Assembly (NCBI RefSeq): GCF_003284935.1
Contig: NZ_QMEV01000014.1
Coordinates: 28,577 to 92,576, forward strand
DNA from: Mycobacterium colombiense
GTDB taxonomy: Bacteria; Actinomycetota; Actinomycetes; Mycobacteriales; Mycobacteriaceae
Direction of reading: 5' to 3'
Length of the DNA: 64,000 nucleotides
Shown in pieces: positions 1 to 8,452 of the stretch. Both the position numbers and the translations under genes were made by a program. Positions within the stretch are counted from its first letter, which is position 1, and the number at the start of each line of letters is the position of its first letter. Under the pieces are notes generated by a model. The model made no database searches. It saw only the letters and a program-made list of their open reading frames with translations, and was not told the DNA's origin.

Positions 1-197
1 CCCACGATGCCGCGCGAGAGCACCGCGGCCCCGGAGAACGGGTCGACGTTGCCGATCGCGTGCACCGAGCCGTCGTCGAGCCGGAACAGCGCCGCCTGGG
101 AACCGTCGTCGAGCAGCACGCCGACTCCACGGCCCGGAATGAGGTGGTCGTAAGCGCAAGCGCGGGTCCACACCTGGATGTCGTTGAGAAGTGTCAT
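1..197 (-). CDS. nirD: Nitrite reductase small subunit NirD (3' part cut off by window edge)
   Basis: The 65 visible codons begin MTLLNDIQVWTRACAYDHL and continue through a Rieske-like fold segment (VLLDDGSQAALFRLDDGSVHAIGNVDPFSG), closely matching mycobacterial NirD. NirD is the small partner of the cytoplasmic NADH-dependent assimilatory nitrite reductase. The ATG lies 10 nt beyond the nirB stop on the same strand, so the two are certainly co-transcribed. The rest of the protein lies outside the window. Like NirD proteins in general, the segment lacks the cysteine/histidine ligands of true Rieske proteins in the part that can be seen. Confidence 0.93.
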   Translation of the reverse strand, partial: MTLLNDIQVWTRACAYDHLIPGRGVGVLLDDGSQAALFRLDDGSVHAIGNVDPFSGAAVLSRGIV

Positions 198-207
198 GAT
201 CCCTTCC

Positions 208-2790
208 TCATTCTTCCGGAGTTGTCGCTGCACGAACGCGCGGCATGCCAATGGACACAGGGATTTTGCGTCCGGCGTGCTCGGTGAACGCCACCGTCGA
301 ATCGACGGCATCCGGGGCGTTGACGAAGGACACGAACCGCGACAGCTTGTCCGGGTCGTCCAGCACGCCCTTCCATTCGCACTTGTAGTTCTCGACGTGC
401 CGCTCCATTGCGGCCTCGAATTCGGCGGCCAGGCCCAGCGAGTCGTCACACACGACCTCGCGCACGTGGTCGAGTCCGCCGTCGAGGGAGTCGACCCACG
501 GCGCCGTGCGCTGCAGCCGGTCGGCCGTCCGGATGTAGTACATGACGAACCGGTCGACATAGCGGACCAGCGTTTCGGTGTCCAGATCGCTGGCCAGGAG
601 CTGCGCATGCTTCGGTGTCATGCCGCCGTTGCCGCCGACGTAGAGGTTCCAGCCCTTTTCGGTGGCGATGACGCCCACGTCCTTGGAACGCGCCTCGGCG
701 CATTCCCGCGCGCAGCCCGAAACGCCCATCTTGATCTTGTGCGGCGCCCGCAGCCCGCGGTAGCGCAGTTCGAGATCGATGGCCAGCTGCACCGAATCCT
801 GTTGCCCGTAGCGGCACCAGTCGGTGCCCACGCAGCTTTTCACGGTGCGCAAGGCCTTGCCGTAGGCGTGGCCGGACTCCATGCCGCCGTCGACCAGGCG
901 CTTCCAGATCTCCGGCAGCTGGTCCACCCGGGCGCCGAACATGTCGATTCGCTGACCGCCGGTGATCTTGGTGTAGAGCCCGAAGTCCTGGGCGATCTGG
1001 CCGATCAGGATCAGGTGCTCGGGCTTGATGTCACCGCCGGGCACCCGCGGCACCACCGAGTAGCTGCCGTTCTTCTGGATGTTGGCCAGGAAGTGGTCGT
1101 TGGAATCCTGCAGCGAGGCCTGCTCGCCCTCGAGGATGTGGTCCGACCCGGTGGACGCCAGGATGGAGGCGACCACGGGTTTGCAGATGTCGCAACCCTT
1201 TCCGCGACCGAAGCGCTCCAGCAGTCCGGAGAAGGTCCGGATCTCGGTGACGGAGATGATCTCGAAAAGCTCTGCGCGCGACTGGCTGAAGTGCTCGCAG
1301 AGGGCCTTGGACTGTTCCACGCCCTCGGCCTCCAGCAGCTGCTTGAGCAGCGGGACGCACGATCCGCAGGAGGTACCGGCCGAGGTGCACGCCTTGAGGG
1401 CGGGGACATCCGCGCAGCCGTCGGCGATCGCGCACTTCAGATCGCCCTTGGTCACGTTGTTGCACGAGCAGATCTGCGCCGAATCCGGCAGCGCCCCAAC
1501 GCCCAACGCCGTGCCGGTGCCGGAGGAGGCTGGCGCGATCAGCGCCAGCGGGTCGCCGGGCAGCTCGCTGCCGACCATGGGCCGCAGCACCCCGTAGGAC
1601 GAGGCGTCACCGACCAGCACGCCGCCGAGCAGCGTCTTGGCGTCGTCGGAGAGCACCAGTTTGGCGTAGGTCCGGTTGACCGCGTCGTTGATGGCGACCT
1701 CGAGGCAGTTCTCGGTCGTGCCCATCGCGTCGCCGAAGCTGGCCACGTCGACGCCCAGCAGTTTGAGCTTCGTGGACAGGTCGGCCTCGCCGAACTCGGC
1801 GACGCCGTCGAGCAGCCGGTCGGCCACCACCTCGGCTGAGGTGTAGCCCGGCCCCACCAGGCCGTAGCAGCGGCCTCCGATCGCGGCGACCTCACCGATC
1901 GCGTAGATGTCGGGATCGCTTGTCTGGCAAGCCACGTCGGTGAGCACCCCGCCACGCTCGGCGCGCTGCAGCCCGGCGGCGGTGGCCAGTTCGTCGCGCG
2001 GCCGGATGCCGGCCGCGAAGATCACCAGGCCCGCGTCGATGACCTGGCCGTCGGTCAGGCTGACCCGCACCGAGGTGGTGCCGTCGCCGTGCTCGACCGG
2101 CTCGATCGATTCGGTGCCCGTGCCGACGTGCACCGAGATGCCGAGCTCGCCGATCATCCTGGCCAGCAACGCGCCGCCGGCTTCGTCGATCTGCTGGGCC
2201 ATCAGCCGCGGCATCATCTCGACGACGTGGGTCTGCAACCCGAACTGGCGCAGCGCATTAGCGGCTTCCAGCCCGAGCAGGCCGCCACCGATGACGACGC
2301 CCGCGGCGGCGTGTGAGGTCTCCACCGCGCGCTGGGCGTCGGCGCGGATGGCGTCGAGGTCGTCCAGCGTGCGGTACACGTGACAGGCAGGTAGATCGTG
2401 ACCCGGCACCGGCGGCACGAAGGCGTACGACCCGGTCGCCAGGACCAAGGCGTCGTAACCGTGCCGCTGACCGTCGGCGGTGACCACCGTCTTTGCCGCG
2501 CGGTCTATTTCGGTAACGCGCTGGTTGAGCACCAGCCGGACCTGTTCGTCACCCTCATATTCGTTGCCGGGCAAGGCCAGTAGCTTGCGATCCCAGCTTT
2601 CGGTGTAGGAGGTCAGACCCACGCGGTCGTAGGCCGCGTTAGTCTCCTCGGCGAAAACCGTGATGCGCCACAGTCCCTCGGTGTCACGGGCGCGCAGCGC
2701 CTCGACGAACCGGTGCCCCACCATGCCATGTCCGACTACGATGATGTGACGAGGCGCACAGCTGGCGCGCGAAATCCCGTCTGCAGACAT
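208..2790 (-). CDS. nirB: NADH-dependent nitrite reductase large subunit NirB
   Basis: 860 aa, the normal length. It reduces nitrite to ammonium with NADH in the cytoplasm. Domains in order: an FAD/NAD(P)-binding oxidoreductase with dinucleotide motifs near residues 17-24 (VVGHGMVG) and about 165 (VIGGGLLG); a BFD-like [2Fe-2S] domain near 440-480 (CSCNNVTKGD then CTSAGTSCGSC); ferredoxin-like and sulfite/nitrite reductase domains at the C-terminus. The 4Fe-4S/siroheme ligands are all present: C-x5-C in SCVGTDWCRYG and C-x3-C in SGCAREC. Start ATG at 2790. No good Shine-Dalgarno is visible upstream. nirD follows 10 nt downstream. It is divergent from the hsp gene. Confidence 0.96.
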   Translation of the reverse strand: MSADGISRASCAPRHIIVVGHGMVGHRFVEALRARDTEGLWRITVFAEETNAAYDRVGLTSYTESWDRKLLALPGNEYEGDEQVRLVLNQRVTEIDRAAKTVVTADGQRHGYDALVLATGSYAFVPPVPGHDLPACHVYRTLDDLDAIRADAQRAVETSHAAAGVVIGGGLLGLEAANALRQFGLQTHVVEMMPRLMAQQIDEAGGALLARMIGELGISVHVGTGTESIEPVEHGDGTTSVRVSLTDGQVIDAGLVIFAAGIRPRDELATAAGLQRAERGGVLTDVACQTSDPDIYAIGEVAAIGGRCYGLVGPGYTSAEVVADRLLDGVAEFGEADLSTKLKLLGVDVASFGDAMGTTENCLEVAINDAVNRTYAKLVLSDDAKTLLGGVLVGDASSYGVLRPMVGSELPGDPLALIAPASSGTGTALGVGALPDSAQICSCNNVTKGDLKCAIADGCADVPALKACTSAGTSCGSCVPLLKQLLEAEGVEQSKALCEHFSQSRAELFEIISVTEIRTFSGLLERFGRGKGCDICKPVVASILASTGSDHILEGEQASLQDSNDHFLANIQKNGSYSVVPRVPGGDIKPEHLILIGQIAQDFGLYTKITGGQRIDMFGARVDQLPEIWKRLVDGGMESGHAYGKALRTVKSCVGTDWCRYGQQDSVQLAIDLELRYRGLRAPHKIKMGVSGCARECAEARSKDVGVIATEKGWNLYVGGNGGMTPKHAQLLASDLDTETLVRYVDRFVMYYIRTADRLQRTAPWVDSLDGGLDHVREVVCDDSLGLAAEFEAAMERHVENYKCEWKGVLDDPDKLSRFVSFVNAPDAVDSTVAFTEHAGRKIPVSIGMPRVRAATTPEE

Positions 2791-2913
2791 GGCTTTGAGA
2801 GTAACGGCCAGAAATTACGTTCTTTTCGCCCAATGTGACGGTCCTATGACGAGGATCTCACAACTCACAGGAACGACTGTGATTGATCGTTCGCTGCCGG
2901 CGAACGGCGAGGT

Positions 2914-2940
2914 GGAACTTAAGCGTGGTCGACTCATGTT
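2914..2940 (+). promoter_or_regulatory. Candidate ECF (SigE/SigH-type) promoter for the hsp gene
   Basis: In the 227-bp gap between divergent nirB and hsp, GGAACT (2914-2919) is followed after 17 nt by TGTT (2937-2940). This fits the GGAAY-N(16-18)-GTT pattern of mycobacterial SigE/SigH promoters. The M. tuberculosis counterpart (Rv0251c, acr2) is known to be stress-induced through such sigma factors. Assignment here is by pattern only. Next to the nirB start there is also an imperfect inverted repeat, GTAAC-N8-ATTAC (2801-2818), of unknown meaning. Confidence 0.4.
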
Positions 2941-3017
2941 TGTACGAGTAGCCGGCCACGGAGGCGCCGGTCACAGGAATCTCACAATGAAGCTCAAGGA
3001 ATTGGAAGGGAAGCGTC

Positions 3018-3458
3018 ATGAGCAACCTCGCACTGTGGTCGCGACCGGCCTGGGACACCGACCGGTGGCTGCGCGACTTTTTCGGCCCCGCCGCCGCGGC
3101 GGACTGGAACACCCCGGCGACCAGCGGTTTTAGGCCCGCAGCCGAGATCGTCAAGGACGGCGACGACGCGATCGTACGGGTCGAGCTCCCGGGCGTTGAC
3201 GTCGACCAGGACGTCAAGGTCGAGGTCGACCGCGGCCGCTTGGTCATCCACGGTGAACACCGCGACGAGCACGCCGAGGAAAAGGAAGGCCGCACGCTGC
3301 GGGAGATCCGGTACGGCTCGTTCCGCCGGTCGTTCCAGCTGCCCGCCCACGTCACCGGCGACGCCATCACGGCCAGCTACGACGCCGGTGTGCTGACCGT
3401 GCGGGTCACCGGTGCGTACGCGGGAAGCCAGGCGCAGCGCATCGCGATCACCAAATAA
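3018..3458 (+). CDS. hsp: Small heat-shock protein, Hsp20/alpha-crystallin family (Acr2-like)
   Basis: 146 aa. It starts MSNLALWSRPAWDTDRWLRDFFG, a typical amphipathic N-terminus. A complete alpha-crystallin domain follows from about residue 40 (RPAAEIVKDGDDAIVRVELPGVD) to the closing AGVLTVRVT segment near residue 128. These proteins are cytosolic ATP-independent holdases that bind unfolding proteins. The ATG at 3018 is preceded by GGAAGGGAAG at a good distance. This is the orthologue of M. tuberculosis Rv0251c by sequence and by its place next to nirB and the sdh locus. It stands alone, with its own candidate promoter upstream and a strong hairpin after it. Confidence 0.93.
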   Translation: MSNLALWSRPAWDTDRWLRDFFGPAAAADWNTPATSGFRPAAEIVKDGDDAIVRVELPGVDVDQDVKVEVDRGRLVIHGEHRDEHAEEKEGRTLREIRYGSFRRSFQLPAHVTGDAITASYDAGVLTVRVTGAYAGSQAQRIAITK

Positions 3459-3486
3459 GCGCGGGCCCGTCCGCAGAGAAGTAGGC

Positions 3487-3521
3487 GAATCCGGCGGAGT
3501 CCCAACGGCTCCGCCGGATTC
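3487..3521. terminator. Bidirectional hairpin between convergent genes
   Basis: A perfect 13-bp inverted repeat, GAATCCGGCGGAG (3487-3499) and its complement (3509-3521), with a 9-nt loop. It lies between the hsp stop and the stop of the opposing phosphonomutase-family gene. There is no U tract, as is common for mycobacterial terminators. Confidence 0.65.
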
Positions 3522-3527
3522 AGCGCG

Positions 3528-4310
3528 TCAGCGCCAGCGGGCCAACAACTGCTTGGCGTGGCCCGCCAGCGCGGCCTGCAGGAAGGGCCCGAAGCTGATG
3601 CGCGCAACGCCCAGCGGACCGAAGGACGCCGGGTCGTCCTGATCGGCCAGCGCGATCGCGTTGACCGGCAGCTCCAATTCGGCCGTCAGGCGCCGCAACG
3701 TGTCGGGATCGTGGCGGCCCACCGGATAAAGAACATCGGCGCCCGCGGCCGCGCACTGGTTCAGTCGGGCCACCGCCCGCTCGACGCGATCGGAGGCCTC
3801 GCCGTCCTGGCGCAGGAACAGATCGGTCCGGGCATTGATGACGACGTGCACCCCGGCCGCGTCGGCGGCCGCCCGCAGCTGCCCGACCAACTCGGTGTGT
3901 TCGTCGGCGGACCGCAGCCGCTTGCCCTCCGCGTGCACGGTGTCCTCGATGTTCAGCCCGACGGCGCCGACGCTCAGCAGGCCCTCGATCAGCCGGTCTG
4001 CCGGCTGCCCGTAGCCGGACTCGATGTCCACCGACACCGGCACGTCGACCGCGGCGGTGATCTGGGCGACCCGGGTGAGGACGTCGTCGAACGACATGCC
4101 CTCGTTGTCCGGTTTGCCGATCGAGTCCGCCATCGGATGGCTGCCCACGGTGAGCGCGGCGAATCCGGCGCCGGCGGCCAGCCGGGCCGACCAGGCATCC
4201 CACACGGTCGGCAGGATGACCGGGTGGCCCGGCCGGTGCAGTTCCAGCAGCGTGGCGGCCTTCTCGGCCGGGGCGGCGCGTCCCGTCATACGTGTTTGCT
4301 CGCTCGGCAT
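3528..4310 (-). CDS. Isocitrate lyase/phosphoenolpyruvate mutase family protein
   Basis: 260 aa from ATG 4310 (an alternative ATG at 4289 removes 7 residues). A TIM-barrel protein of the PEP mutase/ICL superfamily: VILPTVWDAWSARLAAGAGF, then VGSHPMADSIGKPDNE, the metal-site region VSVDIESGYG and IEDTV, and INARTDLF. These acid residues fit the Mg-binding core of the family. The KKCGH signature of true isocitrate lyase is absent, so it is more likely a 2-methylisocitrate-lyase-like or oxaloacetate-hydrolase-like enzyme. The exact substrate cannot be read from sequence. It faces the hsp gene and is divergent from the small conserved gene at 4395. Confidence 0.85.
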   Translation of the reverse strand: MPSEQTRMTGRAAPAEKAATLLELHRPGHPVILPTVWDAWSARLAAGAGFAALTVGSHPMADSIGKPDNEGMSFDDVLTRVAQITAAVDVPVSVDIESGYGQPADRLIEGLLSVGAVGLNIEDTVHAEGKRLRSADEHTELVGQLRAAADAAGVHVVINARTDLFLRQDGEASDRVERAVARLNQCAAAGADVLYPVGRHDPDTLRRLTAELELPVNAIALADQDDPASFGPLGVARISFGPFLQAALAGHAKQLLARWR

Positions 4311-4394
4311 CCGGCTCGGCGAGCTGACGTCCGGCGTGTGCGATGGATAGTATCGAGGGCGAACTGTGATCCGAAACACTGCCGAGGAGATCCT

Positions 4395-4709
4395 TTGACT
4401 CGCACGCCGACCACGACTGGCACGACCGAATTCGCCGAACTGCACGACCTCATCGGCGGCCTGCGGCAGTGCGTGAGCTCCCTGCGGGCCCGATACGGTG
4501 ACAGCCCGGCCATGCGGCGCATCGTCATCGACGCCGACCGCATCCTGTCCGACGTGGACCTGCTCGACACCGACGTGTCCGAATTGGACCTGGCGGGAGC
4601 CACCGTGCAGCAGTCCGGTGAGAAGATCGTCATTCCGGACACCCAGTACGACAGCGAATTCTGGCGCGATGTCGACGATGAGGGTGTCGGCGGTCACAAC
4701 AGGTCCTGA
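4395..4709 (+). CDS. Conserved mycobacterial protein, Rv0250c-like
   Basis: 104 aa from a TTG start. The TTG is chosen because GAGGAGA lies 5 nt upstream and the conserved sequence begins there (TRTPTTTGTTEFAELHDLIGGL). An N-terminal helical part is followed by an acidic segment (LLDTDVSELDLAGA) and an invariant-looking tail (PDTQYDSEFWRDVDDEGVGGH). No known domain. It is the orthologue of Rv0250c, which sits just upstream of the Sdh1 genes in mycobacteria. The strong terminator directly after its stop suggests it is not read through into sdhC at full level. Function unknown. Confidence 0.85.
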   Translation: MTRTPTTTGTTEFAELHDLIGGLRQCVSSLRARYGDSPAMRRIVIDADRILSDVDLLDTDVSELDLAGATVQQSGEKIVIPDTQYDSEFWRDVDDEGVGGHNRS

Positions 4710-4715
4710 ACAACG

Positions 4716-4743
4716 AAGCCCCCCACAAGAGGGGGGCTTTCCT
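4716..4743 (+). terminator. Rho-independent terminator after the Rv0250c-like gene
   Basis: AAGCCCCCC (4716-4724), a 6-nt loop and GGGGGGCTTT (4731-4740), followed by further pyrimidines. This is a classic GC stem with a short U run, 6 nt after the stop codon. It separates this gene from the sdh operon, or could act as an attenuator ahead of it. Confidence 0.8.
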
Positions 4744-4789
4744 CTGTGTACCCTTCGACCTACAGCCCGTTCGAAGAGGAACACACTAA

Positions 4790-5617
4790 ATGAGCGCACC
4801 CACGGCGAACCGTCCTGCGTCCGGTGTCTTTTCACCCACGCGCGCCCGTATCCAGCAACGGACCCTACGCACCGATCGGTGGTGGATGTCGCCGCTGCGG
4901 ATCGATCTCGGCTTCGCGGCCTTCATCATCTACGCGACGGCGCGTGCGTTCCAGCAGAACTACTTCTTCGTCGCGAAGTACCACTACCTAACGCCGTTCT
5001 ACTCGCCCTGCGTGAGCAAGGGTTGCGGTGAGGCCGGCGACATCTGGCCGCAGTTCCTGCCCGACGTGTGGTGGCTGCCGTACGCCGCGTTGTCGCTGCC
5101 GTTCCTGCTGCTGTTCCGGCTGACCTGCTACTACTACCGCGGCGCCTACTACCGCACGGTGTGGCAGTCGCCCAGCGCCTGCGCGGTGGCCGAGCCCCGC
5201 GTGCACTACACCGGCGAGACCAAGTTCCCGCTGATCATCCAGAACACCCACCGGTACTTCTTCTACATCGCCGGCATCATCTCGGTGATCAACACCTACG
5301 ACGCGATCGTCGCGTTCCATTCCGACAGCGGGCCGGGCGGATTCGGCTTCGGTCTGGGCAATCTGATCCTGCTCGGCAACGTCATCATGCTGTGGATCTA
5401 CACGCTGTCCTGCCACTCGTGCCGGCACGTGACCGGCGGGCGGCTCAAGCACTTCTCCAAGCACCCTGTGCGGTACTGGATCTGGACCCAGGTCAGCCGG
5501 ATGAACACCCGGCACAAGCTGTTCGCGTGGATCACCCTGGGCACCCTGATGCTCACCGACTTCTACATCGCATTGGTGGCCAGCGGCACCATTCCTGACC
5601 TCCGATTTGTTGGCTGA
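4790..5617 (+). CDS. sdhC: Succinate dehydrogenase Sdh1 membrane subunit
   Basis: 275 aa, about five hydrophobic segments (near residues 40-55, 95-115, 155-175, 185-205 and 240-260). Orthologue of Rv0249c, the membrane anchor of the Sdh1 complex, which passes electrons from succinate to menaquinone. It shows no heme-anchor pattern of ordinary SdhC/D. Instead it has a Cys/His cluster, C208-H209-S-C211-R-H213, plus Cys residues in FYSPCVSKGCG. Published structural work on the mycobacterial Sdh1 complex reported a membrane-embedded Rieske-type [2Fe-2S] centre; these residues are the likely ligands here (inference from memory plus sequence). GAGGAA precedes the ATG. sdhA follows after 45 nt. Confidence 0.92.
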   Translation: MSAPTANRPASGVFSPTRARIQQRTLRTDRWWMSPLRIDLGFAAFIIYATARAFQQNYFFVAKYHYLTPFYSPCVSKGCGEAGDIWPQFLPDVWWLPYAALSLPFLLLFRLTCYYYRGAYYRTVWQSPSACAVAEPRVHYTGETKFPLIIQNTHRYFFYIAGIISVINTYDAIVAFHSDSGPGGFGFGLGNLILLGNVIMLWIYTLSCHSCRHVTGGRLKHFSKHPVRYWIWTQVSRMNTRHKLFAWITLGTLMLTDFYIALVASGTIPDLRFVG

Positions 5618-5662
5618 CAAGCCATTTCGACACACATCAAGAATTTAGCTAGCGAGGGTTTC

Positions 5663-7582
5663 ATGGTGGAAATCGAGCGGCACACGTACGACGTGGTCGT
5701 GATCGGTGCCGGCGGCGCCGGGCTGCGTGCGGTTATCGAAGCGCGCGAACGGGGTTTGCGGGTCGCGGTGGTGTGCAAGTCCCTGTTCGGCAAGGCCCAC
5801 ACGGTCATGGCCGAGGGCGGCTGCGCGGCCTCCATGGGCAACACCAACCCGAAGGACAACTGGAAGACCCACTTCGGCGACACCATGCGCGGCGGGAAAT
5901 TCCTGAACAACTGGCGCATGGCCGAACTGCACGCCAAGGAAGCCCCCGACCGCGTCTGGGAGCTGGAAACCTATGGGGCGCTGTTCGATCGCCTCAAAGA
6001 CGGCAAGATCAGCCAGCGCAACTTCGGTGGGCACACCTACCCGCGGCTGGCCCACGTCGGTGACCGCACCGGCCTGGAGCTGATCCGCACCATGCAGCAG
6101 AAGATCGTCTCGCTGCAGCAGGAGGACTTCGCCGAGCTCGGCGACTACGAAGCCCGGATCCGGGTGTTCGCCGAAACCACGATCACCGAGCTGATCAAGG
6201 ACGGCGACGCGATCGCCGGGGCGTTCGGCTACATCCGCGAAAGCGGCAACTTCATCCTGTTCGAGGCGCCCGCGGTGGTGCTGGCCACCGGCGGGATCGG
6301 CAAGTCGTTCAAGGTCACCTCGAACTCGTGGGAGTACACCGGCGACGGCCACGCCCTGGCCCTGCGGGCGGGCGCGTCCCTGATCAACATGGAGTTCGTC
6401 CAGTTCCACCCGACGGGCATGGTGTGGCCGCCGAGTGTGAAGGGGATCCTGGTCACCGAGGGTGTCCGCGGTGACGGCGGGGTGCTGAAGAACTCCGACG
6501 ACAAGCGGTTCATGTTCGACTACATCCCCTCGGTGTTCAAGGGGCAGTACGCCGAATCCGAGCAAGAAGCCGACCAGTGGCTCAAGGACAACGACTCGGC
6601 CCGCCGCACTCCGGACCTGTTGCCGCGTGACGAGGTCGCGCGCGCGATCAACTCGGAGGTCAAGGCTGGCCGCGGCAGCCCACACGGCGGCGTCTACCTG
6701 GACATCGCCTCGCGGCTCACACCCGCGGAGATCAACCGCCGGCTGCCGTCGATGTACCACCAGTTCAAGGAGCTGGCCGGCGTCGACATCACGAAGGAGC
6801 CGATGGAAGTCGGGCCGACCTGCCACTACGTGATGGGCGGCGTCGAGGTTGACGCCGACACCGGCGCGGCCACGGTCCCCGGGCTGTTCGCCGCCGGCGA
6901 GTGCTCCGGCGGCATGCACGGCTCCAACCGGCTGGGCGGCAACTCGCTGTCGGACCTGCTGGTGTTCGGCCGGCGCGCCGGCCTGGGTGCGGCCGACTAT
7001 GTGCGGGCCCTGAGCAGCCGCCCGACGATCGCCGAGGGCGCCGTCGACGCCGCGGCCAAGCGGGCGCTGTCCCCCTTCGAGGCGCCGGCCAACGGCGCGG
7101 CCGGGGAGAACCCGTACACCCTGCAGCTCGAGCTGCAGCAGTCGATGAACGACCTGGTGGGCATCATCCGCAAGGAGGAAGAGATCACCGAGGCCCTCGA
7201 GCGGCTCACCAAGCTGCGCGAGCGGTTCAAGAACCTGCACGTCGAGGGGCAGCGCCGGTACAACCCGGGCTGGAACCTGGCCATCGACCTGCGCAACATG
7301 CTGCTGGTCAGCGAATGCGTCGCCAAGGCCGCGCTGCAGCGCACCGAGAGCCGCGGCGGGCACACCCGCGACGACCACCCGGGGATGGACTCGTCGTGGC
7401 GCAAGGTGCTGCTGGTCTGCGAGGCGGCCGGCGGCGACGAGGTGATCCCCGACATCACCATCACGAAGAAGGATCAGACGCCGATGCGGCCCGATCTGCT
7501 GGAGCTGTTCGAGATCGCCGAGCTGGAGAAGTACTACACCGACGAAGAACTCGCCGGGCACCCGGGACGGAGTGGCAAATGA
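5663..7582 (+). CDS. sdhA: Succinate dehydrogenase flavoprotein subunit SdhA (Sdh1)
   Basis: 639 aa. Oxidises succinate to fumarate on a covalently bound FAD. The N-terminal dinucleotide motif VVVIGAGGAGLRA (residues 11-23) and the flavinylation site AHTVMAEGG with His46 are intact. HPTGM near residue 250 and the C-terminal FAD region LFAAGECSGGMHGSNRLGGNSL are standard for the family. It is orthologous to Rv0248c. It lies in the sdhC-sdhA-sdhB operon, and its TGA overlaps the sdhB ATG by 4 nt (ATGA), so translation of the two is coupled. Confidence 0.97.
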   Translation: MVEIERHTYDVVVIGAGGAGLRAVIEARERGLRVAVVCKSLFGKAHTVMAEGGCAASMGNTNPKDNWKTHFGDTMRGGKFLNNWRMAELHAKEAPDRVWELETYGALFDRLKDGKISQRNFGGHTYPRLAHVGDRTGLELIRTMQQKIVSLQQEDFAELGDYEARIRVFAETTITELIKDGDAIAGAFGYIRESGNFILFEAPAVVLATGGIGKSFKVTSNSWEYTGDGHALALRAGASLINMEFVQFHPTGMVWPPSVKGILVTEGVRGDGGVLKNSDDKRFMFDYIPSVFKGQYAESEQEADQWLKDNDSARRTPDLLPRDEVARAINSEVKAGRGSPHGGVYLDIASRLTPAEINRRLPSMYHQFKELAGVDITKEPMEVGPTCHYVMGGVEVDADTGAATVPGLFAAGECSGGMHGSNRLGGNSLSDLLVFGRRAGLGAADYVRALSSRPTIAEGAVDAAAKRALSPFEAPANGAAGENPYTLQLELQQSMNDLVGIIRKEEEITEALERLTKLRERFKNLHVEGQRRYNPGWNLAIDLRNMLLVSECVAKAALQRTESRGGHTRDDHPGMDSSWRKVLLVCEAAGGDEVIPDITITKKDQTPMRPDLLELFEIAELEKYYTDEELAGHPGRSGK

Positions 7583-8325
7583 CCTACAACGCGACGATGC
7601 GGGTGTGGCGCGGCGACGACGCCGACGGCGGTCTGCAGGACTTCACGGTTGAGGTCAACGAGGGCGAGGTCGTCCTCGACATCATCCATCGCCTGCAGCA
7701 GACCCAGACGCCCGACCTGGCGGTCCGGTGGAACTGCAAGGCCGGCAAGTGTGGCTCCTGCTCGGCGGAGATCAACGGCAAGCCGCGGCTGCTGTGCATG
7801 ACCCGGATGTCCACCTTCGCCGAGGACGAGGTCGTCACCGTCACGCCGCTGCGGACGTTCCCGGTGATCCGCGACCTGGTGACCGACGTCTCGTTCAACT
7901 ACGAAAAGGCGCGCGAGATCCCGTCTTTCGCGCCGCCCAAGGACCTGCAGCCCGGGGAGTACCGGATGGCGCAGGAGGACGTCGGACGCTCCCAGGAATT
8001 TCGCAAGTGCATCGAGTGCTTCCTGTGCCAGAACGTGTGCCACGTGGTGCGCGACCACGAGGAGAACAAGAAGGCGTTCGCCGGTCCGCGCTTCCTGATG
8101 CGGATCGCCGAGCTGGAAATGCACCCGCTGGACACCCGCGACCGGCGCAACGACGCCCAGGACGAGCACGGCCTGGGCTACTGCAACATCACCAAGTGCT
8201 GCACCGAGGTCTGCCCGGAGAACATCAAGATCACCGACAACGCGCTGATCCCGATGAAAGAGCGGGTCGCCGACCGCAAGTACGACCCGGTGGTGTGGCT
8301 CGGCAACAAGCTGTTCCGCCGCTGA
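7579..8325 (+). CDS. sdhB: Succinate dehydrogenase iron-sulfur subunit SdhB (Sdh1)
   Basis: 248 aa. The ATG overlaps the sdhA stop. The N-terminal plant-type ferredoxin domain binds [2Fe-2S] through CKAGKCGSC plus the later Cys in LLCMTR. The C-terminal part carries CIECFLCQNVCHVV and CCTEVCPENI for the [4Fe-4S] and [3Fe-4S] centres. It relays electrons from SdhA to the membrane subunit. Same length as Rv0247c. It is the last gene of the operon, since no further same-strand gene follows closely. Confidence 0.97.
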   Translation: MTYNATMRVWRGDDADGGLQDFTVEVNEGEVVLDIIHRLQQTQTPDLAVRWNCKAGKCGSCSAEINGKPRLLCMTRMSTFAEDEVVTVTPLRTFPVIRDLVTDVSFNYEKAREIPSFAPPKDLQPGEYRMAQEDVGRSQEFRKCIECFLCQNVCHVVRDHEENKKAFAGPRFLMRIAELEMHPLDTRDRRNDAQDEHGLGYCNITKCCTEVCPENIKITDNALIPMKERVADRKYDPVVWLGNKLFRR

Positions 8326-8349
8326 GCTGCCGGCCCCGCCATCCGGGCC

Positions 8350-8382
8350 GTCCCGCCGTGGCACGTTAGGCCGTCGCGGGAC
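8350..8382 (+). terminator. Possible terminator after sdhB
   Basis: Inverted repeat GTCCCGC (8350-8356) and GCGGGAC (8376-8382) with a long 19-nt loop, 25 nt after the sdhB stop. No U tract. Weak evidence by itself. Confidence 0.3.
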
Positions 8383-8452
8383 CCGGGTAACCACACTGCA
8401 TCCTGTCGGGTCGCCCCGTGCGGCCGTCTGTCCACGACCGGAAAGGCAGTTC

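Noticed and set aside
178..1839. Plus-strand 553-codon frame across nirB
   Set aside because: Antisense shadow of nirB; His/Gln/Arg-rich with no recognisable domain.
2801..2818. GTAAC-N8-ATTAC before nirB as a GlnR nitrogen-control site
   Set aside because: nirB is a GlnR target in other mycobacteria, but the spacing does not fit the direct a/b-site GlnR consensus and it lies only 10 nt from the start codon. Not called.
5645..7561. Very long open frames on the strand opposite sdhA, and likewise opposite fadE5 (10442-12532) and aftD (21762-24137)
   Set aside because: High-GC codon bias keeps antisense frames open. Their composition (Arg/Gly/Gln/His-rich, no motifs) is unlike protein, while the sense frames are full-length known enzymes.
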